Translations under genes and position numbers: made by a program
DNA from: Adiantum capillus-veneris
Lineage: Eukaryota; Streptophyta; Polypodiopsida; Polypodiales; Pteridaceae
Reading direction: 5' to 3'
NCBI GenBank assembly: GCA_014529385.2
Contig: CM043942.1
Coordinates: forward strand, 20,816,991 to 20,880,990
Length of the DNA: 64,000 nucleotides
Part shown: piece by piece, positions 1 through 10,941 of the stretch
Numbering within the stretch: position 1 is the first letter of the stretch
How the letters are laid out: each line of letters starts with the position of its first letter
The notes under the pieces: generated by a model
The model's input: only the letters and a program-made list of their open reading frames with translations
The model's database searches: none
What the model was told of the DNA's origin: nothing

Positions 1-270
1 CTTTTCCAGTTCGACCTTCCTCTTCTTGCTTTGATTGGATATCGAGAGAGAGAAACCTTGCCTTGGCTCCCTTCACCTCCCCGCCTTGGTCCTCCTCACC
101 TTGGTTCTCCTTGTTAATATCCTTCACGTTTTTCCTTCCCTTATTATCTCCTTTATCTTGCCCTTGTTGATTCAAGTGCCCTTGCTGCTTATGGCCGAGA
201 GAGGGAGAGAGTGCCTTTGCCTCGTTTCTTCGACACAAGAACGAGAGAGACTGAGAGAGAATCCTTTCTC

Positions 271-385
271 CCCTCGAGCTTCCCTTCTCCTTGGCTTTGT
301 GCCCTCGAGTTTCTGCCTCCTTGGCTTCGTGCCCTCGAGCGTCCCTTCTCCTTGGCTTTGTGCCCTCGAGATTCCGCCTCCTTGT
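271..385. repeat. Tandem ~30/31-bp repeat, about 3.5 units
   Basis: CCCTCGAG boxes recur at 271, 302, 332 and 363, spaced 31, 30 and 31 bases. Each box is followed by a C/T-rich stretch ending in CTTGGCTTTGTG or CTTGGCTTCGTG. Alternate units resemble each other more than their neighbours, so the basic unit is a 61-bp dimer. The open frames through it are proline/leucine-rich low-complexity peptides and do not look like a gene. Confidence 0.8.
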
Positions 386-2760
386 TCTCGCATGCAATGA
401 CCTACCTCCCTTGAAGAAGCGTCCCGCTATTAATAACGTGCCCGTAGTAGTGGCGCCCGGCGTCACTCACGTGGCGCATGAATTGACGCTATGACATGGC
501 AGGGATAGATTTTGGACCTGCACGGTTTGCGCCAGGAGTAGCCTCAAACGAAGCGCCATGGGATGCTAGGAGGTTCCCTTCTCTTGGCCGTCCTCAGCCG
601 ATCCCTTCCTAGCCCTGTAGGAGCTCATCTCTCGCTGCGTGCGCATCCCCTCCCTGCTTTCCCGCCATGGGCTCCTTTATTTCACACACAACCCTTTTTA
701 AATTTGGTGGGCGACCACTAGCCCTTGGGCGGCCGACCATTAAGTGGCCTAGCCACTTTGTAATGGCACCACATTTGGCCAAATCATGCCGGCCGAAGCA
801 TTGTCAACTACAAGTGAACATAAAAAAAAATTCGCCAAGCACGACATCTTCCCACAGTAGTCATTAACTAACAATTTCTTCATAATTTTTATTGTGTATA
901 CCAACATCTCTAACAATGCCACATGGTTCTAAGATGCATGCATAGGTGATTGCACTTGCCGAAAGGCATTCTCTTTGCACTCGGTTGTTTATAGCTTGCA
1001 TCAGATTACCAGATAATGCCAAAATTATCCAGCTCAGCACAGTGCCAGTTGCTGACACCGGCCTCAATCCATATTATCTCATGAACCCAGACTCAGTCTG
1101 ACGAGCCGTTAATTCCTTTAGACTTCTCAAACTGCATAGAAGCATTGTCATAAAATCTAATATCTAATATCTAACCAACCCAAATGATTTTCTCATATTA
1201 AATTGATCACTTAATGTGGGAGAATAAACGGGAACAAGTGTTAAGATATAGACATGTGCTTATGGATCTATCTCAACACGGGGCCAATGGTAAAGGGGCC
1301 CAAATGAGATATGGTCTATCAAAGAGCAAGGCTAACAAATGGACCCTAGGGTTAGCTTCATTGAAGACCTCCAATAATGTGTGTAAAAGTCCTTTGACCT
1401 TAGGTAAGCTAGGGCTGAGCTTGAGGAGCAGGAACCCGACCCAGCTCGAGGTGCTTGTCCTGCTTGTCATGCTTGATGACTAAGGTGCTTGAGGTGCTTG
1501 ATATGCTTGAGGTGCTTGACATGCTTGAGATGCTAGGGTTGCACTTGAGGTGAGAACCCAGCCCAAGCTTAAAGTGCTTATGAGCCAAGCTTGTGGTGGG
1601 AACTGGGCCTATGCATGAGGGGCTTGAGGTGTCAAAAAGTCAAAGATTCAATCCCTACAAGGAGGGGGAGATCCCTACATGAGTGGGGATGAGAGAGAAC
1701 ACCCACACACTCACACAAGGCATGCATGGTACAAAGAAAGCAAAAGGGACACTTGTCACGTTCCTCCTCATGTTGCCCTCATGGTGAACCTGAAGCCTAT
1801 TTGTTGGCCACCCAAGGGAGATTTTATTAATTGATTTAGCATTTATCTAGCCCTCCCTCTCAAAGGGGAAAGGGGGACACTTGTCTCAAGGCTACCCTTG
1901 CTGCTTGTAATGCCTCCTGCTTGTGATTGACTAGGCCTAGAGGGGTCCAATGAGCTTTAAGCATGAGCTACAAGGGGGGGTCGACCCAAGCAAGCTAGGG
2001 GGTTGCTTAGGGGGTATACTCACCCACACACACTCACAAACACTCTCATTGTGTGCTATGGAAAGTGCAAGAGCCCCCTCTCCTTCTCCAAGCAAGTAGA
2101 GGTTGAGAGCCTACACCAAAACTCTTGGATATGGAGTGCAAATCCAACCAAGAGCCATGCTTCAATGCTTAAGATTTCCATATCCTTCTTCTTCATTACT
2201 ATGCTATTATGTATGCTAGCAACAAGAGTTATGATAAGTGAGGAACTAATTCTTTCTCCTACGAAATGTTTCTTCTTCCTCTTCCCTACCCTCATTCCCT
2301 GCTAGCTCTCTCCAGCTTCGAAGGTGTTTGAGGTCTTGGGACTGAGGCTTGGGATAGTTAAAGATTTCTTCAAGTTTATGTTATGTTTGTGATGCATGAA
2401 CCTTTCCATCTTTGTTGCATCACCTAGGTCACAAGGAACACAAAGATTGTATTGTAACAAGTCTCTCTTAATGAGAGAAATCATAATACAAATGCCTATT
2501 GGAGGGGGGACCGGCTCCACATAAATCCGGTCCTCAATTGTTGTCATGTTCTCTAAATTCTCTCTCTTGCAAAAGTATAGTTCATGCCAAGTTAACTAAT
2601 TGCTATGATTATGTTGCTATCTTCAATTATGTTCACCCGCTATGCTCACAAAGTCATTTCTCAAAATTACTCTCATTAATTTCCGCTACATTCAAATTAA
2701 ATAGACCAATTTCATTACAAGCATACAAAACTTGATGAGGCTATAAAATTCCTAGATGGC
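386..2760. other. No recognisable gene; diffuse repeat sequence
   Basis: I see no conserved protein in any frame. The sequence holds a cluster of about eight TGCTTG boxes (1451-1535), homopurine and homopyrimidine patches, and CACACA runs near 1700 and 2020. The stretch 2003-2560 has the look of an LTR or transcript end (CT-rich patches, then a GAGAG-rich end near 2470), but I could not find a partner copy or a primer-binding site, so I leave it unassigned. Confidence 0.5.
1451..1535. repeat. Short tandem TGCTTGAGG-like repeat
   Basis: About eight copies of TGCTTG occur every 9-10 bases on average, in variants such as GGTGCTTGA, CATGCTTGA and TATGCTTGA. It is a minisatellite-like patch with no evident coding role. 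Confidence 0.65.
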
Positions 2761-3858
2761 ACACCGACCGAGCAGATCGGATTGGTACGGAACCGGCCCT
2801 CGGTGAATCTTTAATGGCCAATAACTTGGCAACCGAAACTCCGATCACTAATCGAAAAAGACCGACGGGCTCCATGAAGTGAGCACTTCAGGCCCGTGCA
2901 TTCATTTCAATTCGTTCACCTTAGCTGCAGTTGCCCAATCCGGTATGGATCTGCAATCGACTCAAACTTCAATATGCCATAACTTCTTCACCGTAGCTCC
3001 AATCGACGATCCGTAAAGACAGGCCGGTAGAGCACTTCAAGCACTACAGTTCTAGATCATGACCTCTCATCTGTGCTCACTTCAGGAATAATCATTTTTG
3101 GCATCATTAAGGCATATGTTGGCCCTTTTAAACCGCATGTGGCATACATTAATCATTAAACTTGGCCTATTAACAAGCCCTGGTCACCGACCATTAATCA
3201 AGTAAGCTTTAAGTAAGCTCGATATTTATATCTCTGGCATCTTTCTTAGCATGGGAGTAGATATGCACAACATCCACCCCCTTTGAACCTGCGCAACCTC
3301 CAATCTGTGCCAACAACACTTTAATCTGCATCTACTATAGGTACCTTAAGCTCTTTGCCATCATCAGACTCAAATAACTGGTAAACATATGAAAAACAAA
3401 ATAAGGCTTATACCCTATCATCAATGTTCTAGCTTAAGCATTAGGTAGCTGCCCATCAAAATATTTGAACTGTATCTATTGTATCTTCAAAGAATTCAAT
3501 CATGGATAACTTGTTTAGTGAACTACGCCAGACTCAAGTTCTCCAGTTAATGATGCACACAGCTTGACCATTAAGCTTTCTTTAAGGAACCCTGTCAAGT
3601 TCAAGTATGCTTTTCTCTGTCTGCACACAGAATGGCTGTCAAGTCCTTTACCTCAAGTTCTGGTAGCAGAACCAACTCAAAAGATGTGAAGATACTTCAT
3701 CAATTGTCCAAAGAAGTCAGTTGGAAGCCAGCCATGTAATCTTATTGAATGCATAACCAAAACTCTTTTGAATTAACATAATCTAGAAAAACAAAACCTT
3801 GCATCATGTAGCCTGCTACATCAGGCATGTGGTATCCTCTACATCTGCAACTTGCACT
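2761..3858. other. No gene seen; one diverged internal duplication
   Basis: No conserved frame was found. A motif near 2815-2900 (GGCCAATAACTTGGCAACCG, then a pyrimidine-rich TCCGATC and GAGCACTTCAGGCC) recurs in weaker form near 2973-3050 (GCCATAACTTCTTCACCG, CTCCAATCGACGATCC, GAGCACTTCAAGC). This suggests an old tandem duplication of about 155 bp. The remainder could be 3' flank of the minus-strand pseudogene that follows. Confidence 0.4.
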
Positions 3859-5737
3859 TTAGTAACCCCCAGGATCAAATGGAGTAATAAGGAATTGACC
3901 ATACATTGGGGCTTCATAATATCCACATGAGCATACATTTCCTGTATCAATGATCATCAAGCATGTCCGGTTCAAATATTCTACCCCTGGTTCAGATAGT
4001 ACGCAATTTCTATGCATACTTAACAGTACCCATCCATATTGAATCTTCTTATGAATATCCTTAGAATCCTGTGGATCATACACCATTGAGATACGTAGCA
4101 TTGATGGGCTCCGCAATATACTAGAGCTTCACCTGAAGCATAGTGCAGCACCCACATCCCGTAGACTATTGGCAACTTAAGCTCGTTACCAGAAAGCATT
4201 AAAAACATATGACTCCCTTTTACTGGTAGCCAAGACATCACTGACTTGTTGGGATTTCATCTTGATCATGAAAAACACCTTTATCATGTAGATCTTCATC
4301 CATAACATCCTCGGGAAAATCACCCTTGTAAGTCTCAACATTCATCAAAATTGAAGGAGTTATCTCCTCATGCAGCCCACGTACAAGCATAGATGTAAAA
4401 TCCATGTCAATAACCTGTTCACAATCAACATGATCTAAGAAATCTTCATACTCCTCGATATCATCCTTTGCTTCCTCATCTGCACTTAGCAATACATTAT
4501 AGAACTATAAAGGCTCATCTGGCACCCCCTCGGAAGAGGTATACGCATAAGAAAGCTCCTCTATACTGCCATAAACATCTCCTTCAGATATAGACAGAAA
4601 TTCGCCGATTATAGCAACCTCTTTTGTGATAGCATCATCTTCAAGCACATTGTTAGTAGCAATCATAGGTTCATTGACATCCTCAAGATCATCCTCTGAT
4701 GGGTCATCAATATTAGTCACTTTATCAGCTACTGTGTATATAATAGCTTTATTTATGCAATCATCTGTAGAAAACATGTTGTCCTGCTTGCCTATAGTGC
4801 TGATAGTTTTAGAAAAATCCTGTAGAGGCGCATCTACTTGATGAACTCCTCCAGAATAACCCATATCAAGGTCAACAGCTTGTGAACCACTTGCTGTACA
4901 GTCTATGTCTTGACAGGAACCATTATTGGAGGTAGCATCCATGCGAGCAATCTTTGAAAAAAAATCATACAAATCTGCTTCAGCATTAAATTCTTTTTTT
5001 AACTTTTCTTTGTTGCTCAAATTAAGCTCCTCTGAAATTGAATCTGCTACTTCTAGATTAGCATTCTCTTTGGCTTTACTTCTTGCAGAACTATGCTCCA
5101 AGAATTCATCATAGTTGAGGATCTCCTTCCGATCCCCTTCACCTTTACTGAAGACAACCTTATTTCGTTCAGTAATCTCCTTTATTTCCAGATCTAGAAT
5201 CCTAGATCTTTCGTAAATAAATTCCTTTGCAAAATACTCCCACCGTGTGGGATATGCTTCTGCCAGTTCTTGAACTTGCTATTTAAAATCCAAGTTTACA
5301 GCCTCTTCAAAAGCTGCAGTCATCCAATCTTCTGGAACATTTCGGCTCTTCATCTCAGCTTCATAACATGCAATAAAACCTTCTGGATCATATCAATGAA
5401 AAATATAATACTGCTCCCGAACAACATCAAGTGCTAGCTCTACAACATCATCAATTTGATTTTTTATCTGCATGGCTTTCGCTTCCTGCAGACATCCCTG
5501 AACTAATTCCATCATTTTAGGCAAATCTGCAACTGCTAGATTTTTATCAAATCCTTTGGCATTACAATCTTCAATAAATTTCTTTAACTGTACTGGCATC
5601 TCCATATTTACCTCCCACCCCGGCTTCTTTTGCGTCAGGTTCACCAAATATGTCGGGGGATATGTGTTCGCTACATGAGCCACGCAGGCGCCGGGCCTCT
5701 GGCTGTGGGAGGTGTGAAAGAGAGAGAAACAGAACAA
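3859..5737 (-). pseudogene. Decayed protein-coding gene, not recognised
   Basis: On the minus strand one frame stays coding-like from about 5737 to 4241. It is broken by a TGA at 5393-5395 and TAGs at 5279-5281 and 4505-4507, and ends at a stop at 4238-4240. Translation then shifts frame at least twice down to 3859, ending in GQFLITPFDPGGY. The first part (from about 5620) is helical, with repeated acidic and Leu-rich stretches (LKKFIEDCNAKGFDKNLAV, LPKMMELVQGCLQEA). The middle is very acidic and rich in Asp, Glu and Ser, with a VFSKGEGDRKEI stretch before it. There are no RT, integrase or gag motifs, so it is not an obvious retroelement. No introns are evident over more than 1.3 kb, which fits either a long exon or a processed copy. 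All three early stops could be CGA or CAG codons changed by C to T. I do not know the family; a nuclear host gene relic is likely but unproven. Confidence 0.5.
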
Positions 5738-5982
5738 CTGACAACACCGTCACTTGGATCATCTGCTAACTAGGAGTTTAAGCTCCCGCGTTACAAAATT
5801 AACCTTGCCGTTAACGACACCGTGCTTAACAGAATGATTAATCAAACATTTGCTGATGACGGTGATGGAAATTTTCTCCTGTCGCTTTATATGCTTCATC
5901 TGCATTCAAGATTCTGCAAACATCATTTAAGTTAACTATGTCGATCATGGTGCTTCAATTATTACCAACTGTCCTATAGCAT

Positions 5983-6375
5983 TGTTACGGCATTAGCCGC
6001 ACATGCGATCCTGCGGAGGGCTGGACACTGCGGATCAGGAGTCATGCGGTATGTGGTGGCCGTAGCGACAGTCCTTCACGGGATATCATGGGACAGGAGT
6101 GTGTGCACCGTTCCCGATCTGCGCTGGAGCAGCGGTTGTATATGGAGGGACATACCTGTCTTTTGATGTAACTTAACCAATCTCTATGATATTCATGGCA
6201 TCTACTGTTGTAACTCTGAGTCTAGAATATACATGAATGGAGCAAGAGGTGTTCTGTGCCTGTGTACTGTGTACTTCCTTTTCTTGTCATTCTATATGTT
6301 GATATTCATATAATGTAGTTGCGGGTAATAATTCCCGTAATGCCTATTGCTCGAGTGCGGGCAATAGCCATTACA
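5983..6375 (+). repeat. Putative 5' LTR of element A
   Basis: The segment begins TGTTACGGC and ends GCCATTACA, so it has TG...CA ends in an imperfect inverted repeat (TGTTACGGC against TGTAATGGC on the other strand). It is followed two bases later by a TGG-initial primer-binding-like sequence and 45 bases later by the gag start. No second copy is present, because A is cut at about 17254, so the ends are inferred from one copy. Confidence 0.55.
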
Positions 6376-6377
6376 TC

Positions 6378-6395
6378 TGGCGACCACGATGCGTG
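6378..6395 (+). promoter_or_regulatory. Candidate primer-binding site of element A
   Basis: TGGCGACCACGATGCGTG lies directly after the inferred LTR end and starts with the TGG expected from a tRNA CCA end. I cannot assign the tRNA. Position is the main support. Confidence 0.4.
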
Positions 6396-6419
6396 ATGGA
6401 CAGCCTGCGATGAATATGC

Positions 6420-7919
6420 ATGCGCACTAGGTCGCAGGGTCCGCCTGACCCTGTGGTTCCAATTGTAGGAAGAGGACGGAGGAGAGGCGGTTCAGATGAA
6501 TTTGTTTTTTCTTCACCACAGATTGAGGAATCTGTATCTCCATCACCAAGCCCGGTGCGTGGTAGGCAGTTGCGGCGAGCGAGACGTACTCCGTGCAGTC
6601 AATCATTTCCTCCTGTCGTACGTTCACCCTCACCCACACAGGTTGCTCCACCACCGTCTCCGGTAAGCAGTCCGGGGGTATCTCCGCCACTGTCTCCACC
6701 TCCTAGTGCTCATCAGATTTTCCTGGGAGGAGGAGGAACAATTGGGCAAGGGGTGATGGCTCATCCTCAGATTAAGTATAGTTGGTTTCGAGGTCTTTTG
6801 AGTTAAGACCCTGATGCACACTTGTGCCAATGCAATAAAGCTTATGGATTGAATCATCCTGGGGTGGTGATTCCTCTCCATCAACAATCAGTGTTTGAAT
6901 CTACACTCTCAGGGAAAGCTGCGAAATGGTTGTCCAAATACCCTGATGACCATTTCCAGACGTATGCCGACGGATCCATAGCGTTTCTACAAAGGTTTCG
7001 AACAGAAAAGACAGTCTCTCAACATTTGGAGAAGCTTCGAATGATCCGGCAGAAGTTATTGCCAGTGGAGAATTACGTTGCAAAATTTTGGATGCTTTTG
7101 CAGAGAGTACCTCAGGCACAAAGGCCGGCAGCCGAAGTGCTAAATGATTATTTTTTGCGGGGGCTCAACAAGGATCTTAGAACGGCTATGGCAACAGTAG
7201 ATAAGGTAAATACTCCACTGGATATTGTAATGGCTAGGGCTGTAGTAGTAGGAGAGGCTTTAGAGGATACGGAATATCCAAAGAAGTGAAAGAAGAAAGA
7301 CAAGAAGAAATCTCATCGAAAGTCATAGGACAGTGGCAGTGATAGTTCGGAGTCGAAATCCGCAGTATTTGATTCCTCGGACTCAGGCAACAGCGATTCG
7401 GAAAAAGAATCAGAGGAGACACCGTGGAAAAAATCCCAGCATCACGGGAAAGGTGTATCATCCGGATCGACGGAATCGGATGTAGTGGCTAAAAGTCTGA
7501 AGGAAATATGCTGTACGCAATGTCGGAATCCGGGCCATGCTGCTCAAGAATGTGCAATGAATCAGAAGTGGTGTGCGATTTGCACGACCAATACTCATAA
7601 TACAGGGGAATGCTATTTCAATGGCCCGGGTCGTTGGAGTCGAGGGGACTCTTCTACCTGGCAACAACCACAGATAGGGCAGGGATAAGAGCCTGCTGCG
7701 GCGATGGCTCATGCTCGTACATCAGAGACGCCTGTGCAAGGTCAAGCAGGAGGATGGGGTCAAGGGGGAGGACGAGGTCGTGGAAGAGGTGGCCGACATC
7801 CTAATCGCCCCAAGACATGCCTTTTCTGTTTGGGGGATGGACATTGGCGATCTGAGTGTACTGAAGCTATGGAATAAGATCGGAAAAAGCAGGAACGCGC
7901 TGCAGGGAAATAGCCTAGT
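6420..7919 (+). pseudogene. gag: Element A gag with three CCHC zinc knuckles
   Basis: The frame starts at ATG 6420 (MRTRSQG) with a Ser/Pro-rich N-terminus. It continues as a helical capsid-like region (SGKAAKWLSKYPDDHFQTYA, then LEKLRMIRQKLLPVENYV) and a Lys/Ser/Glu-rich linker. Three C-x2-C-x4-H-x4-C knuckles follow: CTQCRNPGHAAQEC near 7510, CAICTTNTHNTGEC near 7575 and CLFCLGDGHWRSEC near 7820. A Gly/Arg-rich patch sits between the second and third. Gag packages the RNA genome. Six stops interrupt one unshifted frame (TAA 6804, TGA 7287, TAG 7326, TAA 7686, TAA 7875, TAG 7911). Each could be a CAA, CAG or CGA codon after C to T, and the surrounding sequence stays coding-like across each. 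Confidence 0.75.
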
Positions 7920-9020
7920 GTGGCTATGGTTCAGATTGAAGGAATGGAGGAGTCTGACCCAGTGGTTTCATTAATCACGCGATCGGGTAAAATTGTGGTT
8001 CCAACTCCCGATGTGAAAATTCCGGATTGGACGGTTCAGGAAGAAGTGTGGAAAAAGACTGTGTCCTGGTTGCCACAATCCGCACCATCAGTGAAGACCG
8101 CAGGACCAACGACATCGACTATACCATCGACTGTGGGTCTGGAAATAAAGGAAGGGAAAGCTAGAAATAAGGATGATATTAAAGAACAGGAGGAGTGGAA
8201 TTCAGTTTGGAAAGAGGTTCTCATGTCACCAATTCAAGTACCTGTGGGTTCATTGCTGAAATTAGTCCCGAATTTCCATAATGCATTGCTGCAACAATCG
8301 GCCACTGAGCTGTGGGAAGTCGCCATTGGGAAGGTTGAAAGCGAGGATGATGATTTAGTCCCGTTGCCGGCAAATAAGATCACAAATACCCGCATTCCGG
8401 AGCTTTCAGTTCAATACCATGGCACATACATTGACAAGGTACTCTTGGATGGAGGAGTGGGGGTAAACATTATCACCCAAGCAGCGTGTGAGCGTTTTGG
8501 TCTCAGTGATTGGGAGCCTGCACCCTTTGTAGTCTTCATGGTAGATCAAAGAAGAGTGCAACCAGTGGGTTTACTTCGGGGCATTGTTTTGGATGTGGCG
8601 GGCTTATCCTTTGCTATTTCCTTAGTAGTCTTGAATATTGAAGATCATAATCAGGATTATCACATTATCTTGGGAAGTCCTTGGTTACGACAAGCGAGGG
8701 TAAAGCATAATTGGGAAGCAAATATGCTTACAGTACAGAAGGGTAAAAGAAAAGTGCGTGTGATGCTGGGAACATGCCGACAACCAGTTCAGGAAGCATG
8801 GCCAGTGATAGCTGAAACAATTAATATGGTGGAAGGATTAGAAGAGGATGAAGAGGAACAATTTCTAAAAGCTAACCCGGATTTGGTTTCTCTATACCTT
8901 GCGGATATTTCTCTGATTCCGAAAGGGAATTCGGTGGGGGCTTCACGAACTCCAGGAGGAATAGGGGAGCAACAACAGGTGCTTCCGAGTCCTGAATCAT
9001 TGGAGGACGTGATTCAGTAA
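7920..9020 (+). pseudogene. pol: Element A protease region
   Basis: This is the same frame as gag. The retropepsin active site is in the DGG form seen in many plant gypsy elements (VLLDGGVGVNII, Asp at 8448-8450), followed by a hydrophobic flap region and the late motif IILGSPWLRQ. The region before it is a linker of about 170 residues rich in Pro, Thr and Lys. The protease would cut the polyprotein. The stretch ends at TAA 9018-9020, again compatible with a CAA codon, and RT follows in the same frame 21 bases on. The first codon here is GTG, so this is an internal segment rather than a separate gene. Confidence 0.75.
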
Positions 9021-9041
9021 GAACGAGCGTTTGAGGCGCAA

Positions 9042-9567
9042 ATGGGAAAAATTACAAGGGTTAAGGAAGATGAATTAGAGAAGATTTTTCTTGGGGATAA
9101 AGCGGAGTCGCAGCCCATATACATTAGTAAGCAGCTGGAGGCAAGTTTTAGAGATGATTTGATTAAGTTACTAACAGAGTTTAAGGATGTTTTCGCATGG
9201 GAATATGCGGATATGCAGGAATTGGATCCTCAACTTTATCAGCACACGATCAATCTGAAAGTGGATACGGTGCTAGTGAAGCAGCACTCATACAGGATGA
9301 ATCCGAATGTGGAAAAGCAAGTTAAGATGGAAATTGATCGCCTGTTGGAAGTGGGTTTTATTACCCCTATTGATAATCCGGAGTGGATTTCTCCAATTGT
9401 GGTCGTACCAAAGAGAAATAAGCAAATCCGAATTTGTGTGGACTACCGGAAATTGAATGCAGCTACTGTTCCAGATGCTTTTCCTCTTCCATTTTTGGAT
9501 TCCATTTTGGATGATGTAGCAGGACATGAGATGTATACTTTTTTGGATGGATTTAGTGGATATAATC
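9042..9567 (+). pseudogene. pol: Element A reverse transcriptase, N-terminal part
   Basis: Gypsy-type RT start: EFKDVFAWEYADM, then PEWISPIVVVPKRN and RICVDYRKLNAATVPDAFPLP, ending in FLDGFSGYN where element B begins at 9568. The same protein resumes at 16889 with QIRMALRDQPRTTFIT. The join restores the frame exactly once B and one TAATC copy are taken out. In isolation this part is a truncated RT, and the residues after GYN in the interrupted frame come from the LTR of B. Confidence 0.85.
9563..9567 (+). repeat. Target-site duplication of element B, left copy (TAATC)
   Basis: TAATC precedes TGTTAGCCC of the left LTR and is repeated at 16884-16888 directly after the right LTR. Five bases is the usual gypsy duplication. 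Confidence 0.95.
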
Positions 9568-9861
9568 TGTTAGCCCTCACGGCTCACGGACACCCCATCA
9601 CCTACGATGGACGCGTATTATGTATTTGGTAGAGTCAGGTACCGGGCTTGTCGGTCCAATAAGGAAGGGTAGAGTGATCGTCGATGAGAGGTGCACTTTA
9701 ACTTGGGCATTCAAGGGATTAGTTGGTTAAGCATGGGCGCCCAAGTGTGAATGGGGTGAGCTCCTATAAAAGCCAACTAAACCTAATTTTTACTCATTCT
9801 CTCATTTGTGCAATTGAAGAGTGCTCTTGCTCCATCTCCATCTTCTTCTTCTTCACCTCCT

Positions 9862-9895
<34 letters not shown>

Positions 9896-10146
9896 GGAGA
9901 GTGTGTGTGCGATCGAGCATTACGAAGGCACGGCGGCGGCGAGGCGGTTGAGCGCGGCACGACTGCAGCTTCTTCTTCATCGCGGCGAGGAATCCACCAC
10001 GAAGGCGAGCGTAGAGCGGTGAGTGACACACCCTTTGTTCTCTTGAGCTTGCTAGTTTAGGCTTGTTGTGTGCTTGGAGCCGTTTGTGGCTCGCACACGG
10101 TGTATTGGCAAGTCCCTTGCTTCGACAGTGCGGCAAGGAGCGCACA
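9568..10146 (+). repeat. 5' LTR of element B
   Basis: 579 bp, from TGTTAGCCCTCACGG to GGAGCGCACA. A TATA box is at 9765-9772 and a (GT)n(GA)n tract lies about 9864-9902, downstream of it. It is nearly identical to 16299-16883 and clearly related to 18529-19105, 32106-32640 and 37895-38455. Confidence 0.95.
9765..9772 (+). promoter_or_regulatory. LTR TATA box (TATAAAAG)
   Basis: TATAAAAG lies about 200 bases into the LTR and is conserved in all five B-family LTRs (also at 16496, 18723, 32273 and 38088). It probably sets the start of R. Confidence 0.7.
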
Positions 10147-10150
10147 TTTT

Positions 10151-10168
10151 TGGCGCCGCTGCCGGGGA
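10151..10168 (+). promoter_or_regulatory. Primer-binding site of element B
   Basis: TGGCGCCGCTGCCGGGGA lies four bases after the LTR. It closely matches the Asp-tRNA-type primer site known from Athila-like and other plant gypsy elements. H (31138-31155) and B3 (32645-32662) carry close versions. Confidence 0.8.
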
Positions 10169-10187
10169 TATGCCCTACACTAAGCTC

Positions 10188-10941
10188 GGTCCTCAAAGAG
10201 CTTCTCAAGGAATTCAAGGATGTATTCGCTTGGACATACCATGATATGAAAGGTGTTCCGTCTTCTGTGGTCCAACATACAATCCCTATGATTAGCACTG
10301 CGAAGCCCGTACAACAAAGACCCTACCCGATGAATCCTAAGTACGCAAAGATCATTCAAGAAGAGCTAGAAAAGCTTATCAAATGTGGGTTCATATATCC
10401 TATTGAACACTCTGAATGGGTGTCGCCAATAGTTATCGTGCCAAAAAAGAATGGGAAACTCAGAGTGTGCGTGGACCTCAAAAAAGTTAATGCAGCTACT
10501 AGAAGAGACCATTACCCCCTACCATATTCCGAACATGTACTCGAAAGAGTTGCAGGCAAGGAAGCTTATAGCTTTCTAGATGGGTACTCATGCTACAACC
10601 AAATCACGATAGCGCTAGAGGACCAAGCTAAAACTGCCTTCATCACAGAATTTGGCGTGTTTGCATTTCGTGTGATGGCTTTTGGCTTAACAAATGCCCC
10701 TGCTACATTCCAACGATTAATAAACACTGCTTTTAAAGAATATTTGAGAGAGTTTTGTGAAGCTTTCTTAGATGACCTTTGTGTTTACTCTTCTTGGAAA
10801 GAACATCTATCATGTTTGCGGAAGGTGTTTGAAAAATGTAGGCTATATCGTATCTCATTGAACCCGTTCAAATGCCAATTTTGGGTCAAGCATGGAGTTA
10901 TTTTAGGGCATAGTATCCAAGAATGGTATCTCAACCGATGA
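10188..10941 (+). pseudogene. pol: Element B reverse transcriptase
   Basis: The frame reads LLKEFKDVFAWTYHDMKG, then EWVSPIVIVPKKNGKLRVCV and the palm motif AFLDDLCVYS (FLDD in place of YxDD), then LNPFKCQFWVKHGVILGHS. RT copies the RNA genome into DNA. Upstream, the open frame runs back through the primer-binding site into the LTR, so it has no believable start of its own. Around 10920 the frame shifts by one base: the text continues as NGISTDESKIK in the frame of the next feature, so RT and RNase H/integrase are split by a single-base lesion. Confidence 0.85.

Noticed and set aside
6420-9567. U-to-C RNA editing as the explanation for stop codons
   Set aside because: Editing of this kind is known from organelles; methyl-C deamination explains the same pattern in silenced nuclear repeats. 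Kept only as an alternative in the finding.
9723-10298. Long frames across the LTR of B on both strands (99 and 171 codons)
   Set aside because: They run through the microsatellite and the LTR/primer-site boundary and are repeated in the other LTR without a recognisable motif; they are by-products of the repeat.
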